NCBI GenBank assembly: GCA_029204225.1
Contig: CM055095.1
Span: forward strand, 28,708,845-28,772,844
Length of the DNA: 64,000 bases
Source: Diphasiastrum complanatum
Lineage: Eukaryota > Streptophyta > Lycopodiopsida > Lycopodiales > Lycopodiaceae
Reading direction: 5' to 3'
The position numbers and the translations under genes are program-made. Within the stretch, counting starts at the first letter, position 1, and each line of letters opens with the position of its first letter. Below the pieces are notes generated by a model. It saw only the letters and a list, made by a program, of their open reading frames with translations, was not told the origin of the DNA and made no database searches. This document shows, piece by piece, positions 10,852 to 22,929 of this stretch.

Positions 10852-11260
10852 AGCCGATCGAGGACACCCGAGATCAACTTTGGAAATCACAACTGGAGTT
10901 GCTTAATCAGCAACATCAACTGCAAATGGGGAAACTGAACAATGAGTTTCAAAATACCCTGAAGTCTATCCAACGTTGTATGCCTGATCAGCCAAACCTT
11001 ACACAAGTACCTTATAGACAAAAACCAATATGGTGCCCACATTGCTAGGCTATGCATCCTGCTGATGCTTGTCCTTCATCTCAGCCTATCCATATGTGGT
11101 GAAATCGGCCACTTCATGGTTGATTGTCCAGTCAAGACCAAGTACCACGCCGAGTGTACATGTCCCGACTGTGTCAGAAAACACAGTTTCAAAGACTGCC
11201 CAAAACAACCCAACAAGATCCTATCTGTTCGGCACGTCAGTTATGAATTACGATAGGATC
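10852..11260 (+). pseudogene. Gypsy-like gag fragment with zinc knuckles
   Basis: A short stretch beginning after the copia-1 LTR encodes a coiled, Gln-rich segment (NQQHQLQMGKLNNEFQ), then Cys/His clusters: CPHC...HPADAC, then CGEIGHFMVDCP, then CPDCVRKHSFKDCP. The spacing of these clusters resembles retroviral-type zinc knuckles of Gag, in series. Stops and frame changes break it. The order and spacing resemble the minus-strand gag at 16.0-17.2 kb, so it may be the same family. No pol follows. Confidence 0.55.
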
Positions 11261-11479
11261 CTCATGAGAACACCACACGAGCAGCATAGCAACCAACAGT
11301 TCAACTTGCTGCTCACTCAAGATATTAACATCAAAGCCAACATCCATGGATTTGAGATCTGGATGTTCCAATCTCTCCTGTTGAAAAATATGCTCTCCTT
11401 TGGCTTCCATTATATCCAATCATATGAAGGACTTGTTTTTTTGAAATTACTTGTTTATTCAATGTATTATTAAAATTTC

Positions 11480-14400
11480 TTCCAGTGTTGGCTTTCTAAA
11501 TCTTATCATGTTCAGGAATGAAAGATATAAGATGTCTTACGAGTGTCAAATCGAATAAGTCAAGTGGATGTGAGTTGTCATTTTCCAATATAAAAATGTG
11601 GAAATGTGACATATCGAACATAAGTTGTTGGTCCTATGTTTACAAATTGCTGGTAGGGATTTGTAAGCATGTGAAACTAATTTCTGGTAGTGATATTGGT
11701 TTTATCTAGATATAACAAAATATTAGTTTTAGTGTATTTTCATCTGCATGAGACAGTCTGATTCTTGTTGCGTCATTTGGATTCAAATTCAATGGCCTTG
11801 TTGGCTCTAATTTTATTGTGTATTACAACCATAATATGACCACTATGTATTCGTAATCTGTTGTGGATTCATATGTGCTTGTCAGAACAATAGCATTGTT
11901 GGATGGTAAGGTACTACATTATGATCTTCATACCTAGCTCGGAAATATTGCCATCGTTCAGTTTGTGTCTAGTTCAGTCGATGTTGAACATTTTCAAATG
12001 GTAATTCATATATACAGACTTTTGTCTTTTTTTTACCACTTTTGATAGCACAAGACGATCAACAATAATGGATTTGTTTTTGTACAACCAATTCATGTAA
12101 TTGTTTTCAGATTAGATCTAATGGAATCTCAAAATTTGTTGTCTGCAGATTAAATTTCACAAGAATAAATGCAGCGATTTCATTTTTTATTTTTTACACA
12201 TTTTCTTTTCACCCATAACATGATGTGGGCATGTACAAAACCTAAATTTTAAAACTCGTATCATAACATGTAATGTTTAGAACGTCCTAAAATTACTTTA
12301 TTTGAAGAACAAATTCTTTCATAAATAATTATAATCTTTTGACAAACAGCCCAAAACATTCAATCGAACAATTTCTCCAATCACAATGATATTATATTTT
12401 TTCAAAAGCTCTTTTATTTGACAGATTTTTGACCATCATAATTTAGTTGTTTCATCGCTTGCCAATGTCAAAAAAAAATATGGCAATTCCCAATGTGTCA
12501 CCATGGTTAATATATCTTTAAAATTCCATTTATGACTTGATGATGTACTTGGCATGTCACGTGGTAAAGTGAATTTTAGAACATTTTTTAAAATTTGTTC
12601 TTTGTTTACATCTGGACATTTATATCTTTTTTAATATCTTGTCTTTTTCTATAGGGCGTTATCTCTTTTAATAATATATATACATGTTCAAACGGATCAC
12701 TTTACATATTCACGAATATATGTACTTAAGTTTCTAACATTTTTTGAAATGAAGCTAATGATATAAATGGTAATACTTGAGTTTCAGAACTGTATTTATG
12801 TAAACTCAAAAAAATTCTTAATACTAGATTGTGCAAAATATTATGTTGCAACATGTTTCGCAGTTCTTTTTTATAATCGTTGTTCATAATTTATTCAAAT
12901 TGCAAGCGACAAGGCTATCGAAAAGTGTCCTTTTTTCAGATTGTCTTAACACGAACGAGTTTATGCGTCGAGCCACATCTACTGAAACGTCTATTATTAA
13001 TAACAAGTGTAAATGTGACACGTGTATTTTGAAAAGCGATCGCAGTATGTAGGTGAAAAAAATACTATATATTTTATCCTGTCTAAATAGGCGTTTGTTT
13101 ACATTGCCTGCATAGCAATTTGTTTACTCGTTATTTGTATATGTATTTTTCTGTAAAAATGTATTAGCTATTGCATATGGTGAGATATTTTGATTCAAAT
13201 TTTAGAGTTTTTTACAATGTCCTTTTAAATAAATTTGTACTTCCACACGTGGAACAACATTTCATTTGTTCAATAATTTTGATACAAATCTTTTTCCACA
13301 AATTTTGGTATTCTTTTGCTTTAAAACACCCATCAACATATGGTATAATTTTTTTTTTTTTGTATAACACTTCCTCTCGCGATTCTATGTCTTTCAAATA
13401 GCATTAATTTCGTTCCTAACTGCATTTCTTATCTGACAATTGATCGTGTGTTTTGAATTCTTGTTGATTTTAAAAAGAAAATTACGAATATTTTTTTATC
13501 CAGAATTGTTTCTGCCAAATACTCAATGCAAAGCTTTATGCTAAAACATAAATTTTTTAAGTTTTTTTTATAGGAGCTTCAACCATGAGAATAGATATTA
13601 AAAAATGAAACATTCATCATTTGTTAGTCATTCTTGAAAAAATAAAAAACAAATCAAAATCCATTTAGGAAGAAAACATAATTCGTATCAAATATTTTTC
13701 GAAAATAAAATTCTATACATTGTAAAAAACTATCGATTAACACTAACACAAAAAATTAAAATACATAACATTGCGATTATATCATTCCGCGAATTTATAA
13801 AAAAAAATCAATGTTCAAATAAAAATGAATAATTAATTCACAATATTCTATATTGATAACAATTGCAAGCGCAACACATATAATTCTTAAAAACGATTAC
13901 ATTTATATAACTGAAAAAGATACTAGGAATTTTGTTCGATTTGCATAAGCTTTATATAGATATTACCACATTAGCTCATTTTTTCATTGTCTGAATATAT
14001 AAATTTTTACAAAAATGTAGTATCTCTTGCGTGTAATTGATTAGACAAGTGATGGTATCGCTATTATCTCTATTTAGACCATCTTTTAAATCCATATTTT
14101 TTATAGTAATGATAAGCGAATTTGTATATCAAGTCATATTCATTGAAATGTAGAAAGATCCTCACCTTCATGATGACTTATCAACTAATATCGGAATTGA
14201 ATAAAAGAGGCCTTTCATAAGACAAAGACAAATATTAATAGCATTCAAGGCATTTTGAATCAGTTATCTACAACTATATTAGTTAAAGAAAATATTATTC
14301 AATCTAAGGAGAGAATTTTTCTATTTGATAATGGATTCACGACCCATTGTTGTTACGTGTCACATTTATTTATTTTTTACATAGAGTTGTGTACAAATGT

Positions 14401-14480
14401 TTAAAACCCACAAAGGCTCTTTACCTTCAAATCTAGTCACTATAGGATATTGAGAAGCAATGATCCTATGAAATTTGTAA
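11480..14480. other. AT-rich 3-kb stretch without recognised genes
   Basis: From about 11.5 kb, and most strongly 12.2-14.3 kb, the sequence is very AT-rich with many homopolymer runs. No open frame shows a domain (the longest, at 12831-13052 and 13171-13401, look random), and I find no terminal repeats or RNA gene. It may be an old non-coding transposon or simple intergenic DNA. Confidence 0.5.
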
Positions 14481-14489
14481 CAAGGCACT

Positions 14490-14620
14490 AGAATCAGGGT
14501 TATGCCAGCAGGTAGTGAGCAATAGATGATGAGAATCAGATTCTAAATAAGATGAGAAACATGATTATGCCAACGGGCAGTGAGTAACAGATGATGAGAA
14601 TCGGAATGTAAATAAGATGT
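14490..14620. repeat. Imperfect 65-bp tandem duplication
   Basis: Two copies with a 65-bp period share TTATGCCAGCAGGTAGTGAG / TTATGCCAACGGGCAGTGAG and AGATGATGAGAATC, then AAATAAGATG. It lies just downstream (3' in sense) of the minus-strand gypsy gag-protease fragment. Confidence 0.75.
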
Positions 14621-14859
14621 GAGCTCCAAAAACACGTGAGAAAGATATGAGCTAAGTTCGAACACTGAACAAACAACAGCGCGTGCGAAGGACTTTAAGT
14701 TTCAACATGTAGCGACCATAACAAGAGCTTCAATTTTCAATGCGAATAACAAATCAAGTAGCCTTCAACGAATGAAGCCCGCAATGAACAATTGAGCCAA
14801 GTTAGAAGACTTCAATAAGCAACAACATATGCGGATAGCTTATGAATCTATGATTGTGA

Positions 14860-15384
14860 GTAATACAATCCTATTTAGGAATTGAGTTATAGAATCAGGC
14901 TTTTCAACTATAGCCTTGGCAATCGGTTCCACCTTGGAAGCATGTTGCGGATAGGCCTTAAGTGGAAGTGCATCCATGTAATTGAGAATATGAATATCAG
15001 AAATTTCCAAAATTTCTAGGAAGATCTAAATTCGTAGGACATTCTCGTCATCTACGAATAAATCGTCTGATTCATCAGTAGGTAGCCATGCAACATCTAG
15101 TAACTCATTATTGTGTAGAAGAACATATTGATATTGATGATAGGTGTATCAAGGTCAGGTAATTGTTCGTGATCGATCAGGGGTGAAGAGGTACAATCAT
15201 CTTGATGTTGAGCACAATAATCGGCATTCACACAATCAATGGTAACTAAATTGTGACTCCAGTTTATGATATCAGTAGATTTAACATAATGACCGTTTTC
15301 GTGGCTGGACTGATATGGCTCAAACACTGAATGAGTGGTCGAGAACTCTTCATCATGAATGCGTGCGGGTTTGAGTTTGCCCAT
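14860..15384 (-). pseudogene. Gypsy sequence downstream of protease
   Basis: On the minus strand the frame after the protease has DLDTPI-type and (with a frame change) DVAWLPTDES-type segments. These match, in order, a similar pair (TLDTPISYG, then NVAWLSTES) in the gypsy fragment at 21069-21404. I read it as the linker between protease and reverse transcriptase in this gypsy family. It is interrupted by stops and no RT follows on this side. Confidence 0.45.
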
Positions 15385-15800
15385 TGAATCAATGGTGACG
15401 AACTGTCACAATTTTCAAAGGTGACTCGTCCTTTGCTCCAATGATAAACGACTCTTGCATTGGTGAGCCGCGAACAACCAAGTAGTAATTCATAGGAATA
15501 GGCATTACAAGGAATATCAAGGACTACTAAATCGACATAAAATTTTTGGCCTCCTAGTTTGATTAATACTTGTGGAAGGAAGCCAGTAGGTCGAACCACA
15601 CTTTGATCAGCCATCCGAAGCTGACAAGTGAGTTTGGTAAGCTTGTCTCTCATATTCCATTCTAGCATGAGGGATGTGGAAATTATATTGACACCAGAGC
15701 CATCATCGAAAATAGTTAAGACTTCGCGCAATTGGCGATGGGTTGCTGGGATTTTGATGTTGCCTCGTTCGCTGAGTGGATTGATTAGGTGTAAGGACAT
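15264..15800 (-). pseudogene. Gypsy aspartic protease
   Basis: The 178-codon frame contains LTIFDDGSGVNIIS, the retropepsin active-site region. The usual D-S/T-G-A is replaced here by DDGSG, a likely inactivating drift. YSYELLLGCSRL later gives the second protease signature (ILLG-like strand). It lies directly 3' of the zinc-knuckle gag on the same strand, as expected for gag-protease order. The protease would process the Gag-Pol polyprotein. Confidence 0.65.
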
Positions 15801-16010
15801 TTCAGACAGCTCATTGGGGGTGGTGGTGTCATTGGATTGGATCTGGTGTTTCCATTTACTAGCATGCTTCCATATAACATGGAATGGTAGAGTAATATTG
15901 GCTTGTAGTAAATCTCCCCAAACTCCAGTACCTTCAAGGGTTTTGCTATCAAAAGGCTTGTGAGGTACTTTTTGAGAGATGGAAGATTGTTGGTCGGCAT
16001 TGCGGATTTG

Positions 16011-16768
16011 CTAGCAATATTGATGATGCAGCCAAATTTCTTCAGAAGGTTGAGGGTAAACAATAGGGGTGGAATCTTCACCTGGAAGAACGACATGTTG
16101 TTGTGTCTTGCTGGGTGCAAGTGTAGTGGCTTGGCGTTGGGTTTGTGCCCTAGTCAAGACCCATGCTGGATGAGTTTCAACTGGCAAGATCTCCACTTGC
16201 ACTAAACAGACAAGAACAGCAGGTTTGGATTGGGATGGGTAGTCTTTCACGTGATGTTCAATACCATAGTTTTCACAAGCTGGAGGAAGGCGGAGTTTAT
16301 CTGGACAGCGAATACTAGGATGCTTACCTGCGCAGATAAAACATCCTCGTATTGATGGGAGTTGATGTGCGGCATATACAGCTTGGTTTGGATTGTAAGC
16401 TTGTGCATTGGGATCTACTGCTTGAGCATTAGAATCATATGTATAATAAACAATCGTTTTAGTAGGGTATTGTGGTTGAATATTGTCTTCCACATAGTAG
16501 GTTGCTAGATCGATGGTATTTGGATCAAGATAATGTACAACTTGTTGTGGAGTGGGTTGGTTAATGACAAACTGCTGGCGTGGAGGTTGGTATTGATTTG
16601 GTGCAGTTGGTCATGGTTTGTATACCCCTGGTCATGACATTGGTTGTTGTGGAGGATAGGGGCAATATGCTCAATAGATGGTGGGTCTGGTTGCTGCTGG
16701 AAAATGGTTTTGCAGTTGAGAGCATTCATTAGCAGTATGATGTTGTAAGCAAATTGGACACCAGACAT
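16011..16768 (-). pseudogene. Gypsy gag C-terminal part with zinc knuckle
   Basis: Two neighbouring minus-strand frames (16505-16768 and 16011-16493) carry the Pro/Gln-rich linker and Cys-rich region of a gypsy Gag. One knuckle reads CFICAGKHPSIRC, which keeps the C-x2-C-x4-H-x4-C spacing. The following one (CENYGIEHHVKDYP) has lost its last Cys. Gag packages the element RNA in virus-like particles in the cytoplasm. Confidence 0.6.
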
Positions 16769-16799
16769 TTTCTCTTGCTAGAAAGGATTTTTCCGCAAT

Positions 16800-17189
16800 C
16801 TATTTCATGGCGGTTTGGAAATCGACAGTGAGTTTATCCATATGAGATTGTTGAGCTTTTTGCCAGGTTTTCATTTGATGCAGAAGATCAGAAGATTGGG
16901 CAACATTGTCAGACTTCGAGTGATTAGGACGGTTGAGATTCTTAGAGTTCTTTTTATGATGGCCAAAGTCATCGTCGAAACCTTCGTCTTTCTCATGGAT
17001 AGCATCAGTCATCACATCTTTAAGTTGATCATAAAGGTCAACTGGATTGAGTTCACGGTGGATGTTTTTAGGCAATCCAACCAAGAACAGTTTTATGGCC
17101 ATACGTTCGGTGATATTTTCATCAATGCATTTGACTTTGAGATGTTTAAAACACTTAATGTAGTTTCGAACAGACTCATCATGTCGCAT
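16800..17189 (-). pseudogene. Gypsy gag core (retrotrans_gag-like)
   Basis: The segment MRHDESVRNYIKCFKHL followed by RMAIKLFLVGLPKN is the typical middle of plant gypsy Gag (a YI-x2-F helix, then an F-x2-GLP helix). The N-terminal half is absent: the homology begins right next to a (CT)n microsatellite at 17213. This gives a truncated gag-protease unit at 14.86-17.2 kb without its own LTR or pol. Confidence 0.7.
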
Positions 17190-17211
17190 CTTGATATGGG
17201 TGATGAATGTC

Positions 17212-17212
<1 letters not shown>

Positions 17213-17283
<71 letters not shown>

Positions 17284-17308
17284 TGCTCTCTCTTTCTCTC
17301 TCTCTCTC
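17213..17308. repeat. (CT)n microsatellite
   Basis: Pure (CT)n at 17213-17280 and a second, slightly interrupted run at 17286-17308. It separates gypsy gag sequence on its left from a copia integrase fragment on its right. Confidence 0.95.
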
Positions 17309-17329
17309 ACTTAGAAATTTGTGGTTCGA

Positions 17330-17600
17330 CATTCTGATTCACTGCTTGGCCTTGAATTCCCTCTTTGATTGGCAATATGGAGAAGACTTCATGGCCATTT
17401 GATTCTTTCACTCTTGGAAATGTCGATTCGTCAAACTTCACATCTCTGCTCATTACCACCTTTTTTGTGGTTGGGTTTTAGAGTCGATAGACATGTGAGC
17501 CATTTGAATATCCAACCATGATAGTCTATACCAACTTTTCATCCAATTTTCTTTTTCTTTTATACTTTTGGTATGTGCATGTAGGCTGCACATCCAATCA
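17330..17600 (-). pseudogene. Copia integrase C-terminal fragment
   Basis: In broken minus-strand frames I read VGYSNGSHVYRL followed by KKVVMSRDVKFDE, the conserved C-terminal end of copia integrase. No protease or RT of the same copy is adjacent; the sequence to the right (to about 18120) is diverged. It is a short inserted or left-over copia piece between two gypsy segments. Confidence 0.55.
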
Positions 17601-18329
17601 TAATTGGCTAGTTTTGGTACGTTGCATCTAGACTAGTATTTTTAGGTTTTTGATGAAGTATCTAGAAGTTTCCAAATTAGGTCAAGTTTGGGGCAAGTGG
17701 CCAAATGACATTTTGAAAGCTATAATTAGCTTTACCTGTGTGGAGAAATAATCATCAATTTTTTTTTCTTTGTGGAGAATTCATCTCTTTTGTTTCTATG
17801 TCCATCTCATGTGTTTCTCTCTTGATATCTTGAGTTTCTATGTGTAGAATGTTGATTTTATGGTTGATCTAGCTTTCACACATGTGAAGTACAATATTGT
17901 ACTATTGCTATATGGACAAGGATAGTACTAAGTCATATCTAAGTGTTTATGATCAGAGCTTTGTGCATTTCTAAGTTCTAGCATGCATAAAGTAGTGATT
18001 TCTATCTTCTAGCTATTTCTAGATGTGCAACCAAATTTGGCTAAAGATCACTAATAAAATAAACAATTTTTCACAATGGTTCCACAACACCTGCCTATGC
18101 TTGATGTAAAAAACTGGTGACACATTTATTGTTGATGATGGAGTGCGTCAGGAAAACTATGGATAGAGATCGCTTACATAAAACCTTAGGCTTTATTCGA
18201 TAATGAGCCTATTCTGAACTCTTCAAGAAGCGTTTGGGAAGGCTGGTAGCAAACAGTACTTGCGAAACCGGCTACCATTGATGGGCATAGCAAACAGTGT
18301 CCCATCCATTGTTTCTAAGTCACTGCCCC

Positions 18330-19310
18330 TTACGATAGAATGTCGGTGATGCAATAATGGCCTTCACCAGTGAACTTTAGATTTCCTTTGATCTCCTTTG
18401 TCTTGTACATGAAGACCAAGTCTCCTTTTTGCAGATCTTTCTTGTAAAGACGACGATCATGCCAAGCCTTGCGACATGCTTTTTTTGCAGCAAGAGCATG
18501 GACCACTAATAAGCGTGTTTCGCACAACTTGTGTAGCACTTCATGACGAAGGTGGAGCGATCTTGTATCATCCAATCATTGCACTGTTGCAATACAAATA
18601 GATGGAACGAGAAATTCCACCAACATGACTGTATCTTGGCCATGCACCAGTTGAAATGGAGTGTTTTTGGTGCTGCCATTGTATGCAGTTCTGAAAGCCC
18701 ACAGAGCAGATGTAGCTTGTGCTCCCAATCTAATTTGCTTGCTTCCATGGTCTTTTTCAAATGTTGCATAGAATCTTATTAGAAGATTCGACTTTGGTCA
18801 TTGCCTCTTGGGTAATAATATGTGTTGAAATGATGGATTACGAAGAACTCTTCTAATAAGACCTTGATGGTCTTGTTGACAAAGTGAGTCTCTCGATCAC
18901 TGACTATCTCCACTGGGCGTCCAAAGTGCACGATGATATATTCATAAAGGAATTTTGTGGTGGACTAGCATCTACTATGTGCACGACTTTGGCTTCAATC
19001 CACTTGGTGAGATAATCTGTAGCCATGATGATATATCGGGCTTGGGTACTGCGAGCGACTGGATGAATAGGGCCGATATAATCAAGTCCTCATTTCTCAA
19101 ATGGCGCTTGAGCAGATACAGGATGTAATGACTCATAGTTGGCCTTCGTTGGTCTACGTCCCCTCTGACATACATCGCATTGCTTAATATATGCCTCATT
19201 ACGGTCACTTATGCTTGATACATCTTATGCATTGTTGGCCATTAGAAACCGGATTGTAGGATCTTGCATATTGTACGATCCATTGCAAAGTGTTAGCCTC
19301 CCATTGCTTC
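18330..19310 (-). pseudogene. Gypsy integrase, decayed
   Basis: Read in the minus direction with several frame changes, I see the HHCC zinc region (SHEAMGG, then a C-x2-C near DVDQRRP). The core start follows (GLDYIGPIHPVA, YIIMATDYLTKWIEAKVVH). A C-terminal segment at 18330-18575 (HDRRLYKKDLQKGDLVF) matches the GPY/F-like part of gypsy integrases. The many stops show a dead copy. It follows RNase H at 19.6-20 kb on the same strand, which is normal gypsy order (RT, RNase H, integrase). Confidence 0.7.
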
Positions 19311-19589
19311 ATGCGAGAGGGACATAATCTGACGTGTTTCATGAGGCAAGATACATTGTCGAATGATATTATCTATCCCTCTTTGATACAATTGGTTGAC
19401 AATCAACGGTTATGGTCGAGCTTTAAGTACAAGCTTCCATTGTTGCGCCTTGGATAGTGACCGATCAGAATTGTCATTCATCAAATACTTGACTATGTTC
19501 ATAACCCAATCTGGTACAACATTCACATAAAAGAGAGCAGCATCCAGTAACTCATCATCAGGCTGGGGATCCCTCTGTTTAGATTTGAT

Positions 19590-19990
19590 TCATGATACAT
19601 GAGTTGCCATATAATGTTGCTTGCCCTTGTGTATCACTATTCTGAAATCGAACTCCAGCAACAAGAGTAACCATCTAGTGATTCTCCCTGTGCTGCAGGT
19701 TTTGTTGACTAGGTAGAGCAAAGGTTGATGATCAATGTAGAATGCAGAATGAGTTGCCATAAGATAATGGCGAAACTTCTTGAATGCAAAGACCATTGCC
19801 AAGGCCTCTCACTCAATCGTTGAATAATTGATTTCAGGATCGTTGAGTTGTCGACTGGCAAAGCGAATGGGAATTTCTTTCTTGTACTCGCTGGTTGGGT
19901 CAAGACTGCTCCTATAGCCTACTTTGATGCATCAGTATGCACATGAAGCTCAATCGTCCAATTGGGAGGCCGCAAGATTGGTGCAGGTAT
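19590..19990 (-). pseudogene. Gypsy RNase H
   Basis: The frame at 19590-19802 reads AMVFAFKKFRHYLMATHSAFYIDHQPLLYLV, the RNase H pattern with a strand ending in D-H-Q/xLxYL. An upstream frame has IELHVHTDASK, the first catalytic Asp region. It lies directly 3' of RT in the same orientation. Confidence 0.75.
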
Positions 19991-20600
19991 AAGTGCATCT
20001 TTTAGCTTTTGGAAAGCTTGCAAGGCTTCAGTCTTTGAATGCCTTTTGCATGGCACACTGGAAAGAGCTAGGAGCACTACAAAGACCGAATGGCATGACC
20101 TTGTAGACATAAATACCCCATTTAGTGGAAAATGTAGTCTTGTGTCGATCCTCAGGTGCAATATTCACTTGATTGTAGCACTAAAGTCATCTAAAAAATT
20201 GTAGGTTTCCGCTCCAGCTACTCGATCTAGGACACTTTTTGTGAACAGTAAGAGAAAGTGATCCTTCTACGTCACAGTGTTAAGTATCTTCAGATTGACA
20301 CAAATCCTCATTTTGTCATTCTTCTTGGGAACAATGACTATGGGTGATACCCATTTTGTGTGCTCGATTTCATAGATGAAATCGGCATCAAGCAACTTCT
20401 GCATCTCCTACTTGATCAGCTCAATGTAGTTCGAGTTGCAATGGTAGTATCGACTCATACCTTTGGCATTGCTCCTTCGACCAAAGGTATAGTGTGTTGG
20501 ACTATAGATGATGGAATTCCTTTGAGATCTTTGTAAGACCACAAAAAGCAATCTTTATATTCCATCAATAAATTATGCAACTTGGTGAATTGTGAGGATG
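19990..20600 (-). pseudogene. Gypsy reverse transcriptase, decayed
   Basis: In three frames on the minus strand I can follow the Ty3/gypsy RT: HTIPLVEGAMP, then QKLLDADFIYEI, SPIVIVPKKNDK, ILNTVT...KDHF, and DRVAGAETY. The later part has the RT C-terminus with EALQAFQKLKDALIPAPIL. Frame changes and stops occur every 50-100 bases. The motif order is intact, so it is one old insertion and not shuffled pieces. Confidence 0.7.
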
Positions 20601-20667
20601 TGAGTTGCGCTCCCACATGAAAATTTTTGTTTCTTATCTTGGCTCTGCTAGATTCATTGGTTGAGTG

Positions 20668-21404
20668 TCATTCGTAGACTTGTTCTTCTTTTTCTTGATT
20701 TGCATCAGGTTCCCGTTGCACTTTAGGTAGCATTATCACCATGTCGTCCAAGGTATAACTTTTGAAGTTTTTTGGCACATCATGGGCTAGTGCCTTTCTT
20801 GTTTCTTCCTTCAAAAGATTGATCTTAGTTCGATTCATGAGTGATAGCTTGTGCATTGCTTCCGACATTCCTGAAGCTGCTGTTGAAGCTTGGTCGGATG
20901 ACCCTTGAGTTAGAGGCTCAACAACTTTCTTCTTTTTTCGTAAATCATTGATTGTTGTTGCTACTTCTTTGCTCACCTTCTATTGAGGTTCTTTGACTTT
21001 CACTATATGATCTCAAATGTAAGCATCCACCGTGGCTATGGCCACTTCTGGTAGGTCGCTGCACTTAATCACCTGATTGTATATTTGCTTTTGTTAATTT
21101 TTCTTTCGTACAGGTGCCTTCGGTGGTGGCATCTTAGAGACTTTAGCACGTGGAGACTTTTGAGGTGGCCATAGCATGTAGTATCCATGTGGTGTAGGAT
21201 CTGCTCATATGTCAGTTCAGCTCCCTCGTCGTAGGACAATACATGTTGCCAACGAACTAGATCATCTTCAACGGGTTCCAAAATAGATTCTGTTGACAGC
21301 CATGCTACATTCATCATGTTCACCCCGTATGAGATAGGTGTGTCCAGGGTGAGTTCTCGTGGTGGTGATTCGGTAGGATCTGGATGACATGTATGCCCAG
21401 CCAT
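20668..21404 (-). pseudogene. Gypsy linker between protease and RT
   Basis: Two open frames (21069-21404 and 20668-20976) encode acidic, hydrophilic protein with TLDTPISYG and NVAWLSTES segments similar to those after the protease at 15 kb. They lie in front of the gypsy RT on the same strand. The upstream boundary at about 21405 abuts copia RT sequence directly, with no LTR between. Confidence 0.45.
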
Positions 21405-21428
21405 ACAGTCAACTTTTGCTAATGCCTT

Positions 21429-22448
21429 CTAATGTGCTTGACTAGGATCTTGCATAAATTGACTAACAACACCAACAACATAAGAAATATCAGGTCGTGT
21501 GTGTGTCAAATAAATCAAACTACCAACCAGCTGTCTATACAAATAAGCATCCACTTTCTCAGATTCATCATATGCAGTAAGCTTCATGTTGACATCCATA
21601 GGTGTACTCAAAGGCTTACAATCCTGCATATTGAACTTATAAAGCAAATCTCATGCATATTTTCTTTGTGTAAGAAAGACCATGTCTTCCTTTTGCCATA
21701 CTTCAATGCCAAGACAATAGTGCATCAATCCTAGATCACTCATGTCAAAAGCATTGGAAGGATTTGATTTTATTTCATCAATTCAGCTCTCATTACTTCC
21801 TGTAACAATCAAATCATCCACGTACAACACAATGAACACTGTATCTGAGTCTTGCCTTAGAATGTAAAGATTAGGATCAGCATCACTCTTTACCATTTCC
21901 CTTTGCTTGAAGTGTTCATCAATGCAAGAGTACCACACCCGTGGTGCTTGCTTCAATCCATAAATGGCTTTGTTGAGCTTACAAACGAGATGCTCTCTCC
22001 CTGGCTCAACAAATCCTTGAGGTTGTACTAAGTACACCTCTTCATCCAACACTCCATTAAGAAAAGCAGATTTAATGTCCATTTGCTGGATCTTCCAACC
22101 ATTGAAAATAGAAATAGCAATGATAGAACGTATAGTTACCATCTTAGCTACAGGTGCGAAGGTTTCCTCAAAATCAATACCTTCCTGCTGCTCAAATCCT
22201 CTCGCAACCAACCGTGCTTTGTACTTGTTGAGTTGCCCATCAGCTCCATATTTGATCTTGTATATCCATTTGCAAGTGATAGGCATCTTACCATCAGGTA
22301 GCTCAACCAAGTTCCACGTCCTATTTTTCGTTATAGCTTCATGCCACTCCTTGTGCTCCTTTGCTTTATCAATTTTTTTGGTTCTTGAGCCTTGAGCACA
22401 GAACCCATTAGAGCTAGATTCATCTCTAATCTTGCAAGAGGTTTTCAA
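21429..22448 (-). pseudogene. Copia-2 reverse transcriptase
   Basis: The 221-codon frame (21783-22448) holds the copia RT: NRTWNLVELPDGK, CKWIYKIKYGADGQL, ARLVARGFEQQEGIDFEETFAPV, then QQMDIKSAFLNG (motif A) and FIVLYVDDLIVTG (motif C). The second frame (21429-21647) continues with MQDCKPLSTPMD and RPDISYVVGVVSQFMQDPSQAH. A stop and a frame break separate them. The sequence then passes straight into gypsy protein at 21405, so RNase H is missing. Confidence 0.9.
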
Positions 22449-22923
22449 TTTCTACTTGATCTTCTAAGCTCTCTCTGCTCACTTGATTCGGGAGTATCTC
22501 CCTTATTAGCATCACTTGTTACTGACAAGTACCACTTAGGCACTCTCCTAGGAATCTCATTATTGACCCTATCTTTTTTCATTGGCTCTTCCATATCAAC
22601 ACCAACTTCTTCCTTCACTTGCACTTTAGCTTTATCATCAAAGGGATCAATTGTCAATTTTATTTGGTCATTTTGACCCATCTCATCAAAAGCACGATCT
22701 TTTGTGCATTTGTGTCATACATCTTGTATGCCTTGGCTCTTTTAGCATATCCAAGGAAAATACACTTAACAGCTTTTGCATCCAGCTTCTTTTGTTTTTC
22801 ATCAGGTACATGAGCGTAAGCATCACAACCAAATACTCGTACATGAGAAACATTAGGTTTCTTTCCAGTAAAAGCTTCGTAAGGTGTCTTAGCCTCCACG
22901 GACTTCGTAGGACATCGATTCAA
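22445..22923 (-). pseudogene. Copia-2 integrase C-terminal half
   Basis: The frames at 22660-22923 and 22445-22681 have NRCPTKSVEAKTPYEA, then GKKPNVSHVRVFGCDAYAHVP and KCIFLGY, the standard C-terminal segments of copia integrase. Next comes a charged linker toward RT (TSDANKGDTPESSEQ, RELRRSSR). Order and strand agree with copia-2. A frameshift separates the two frames. Confidence 0.8.
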
Positions 22924-22929
22924 GATATG

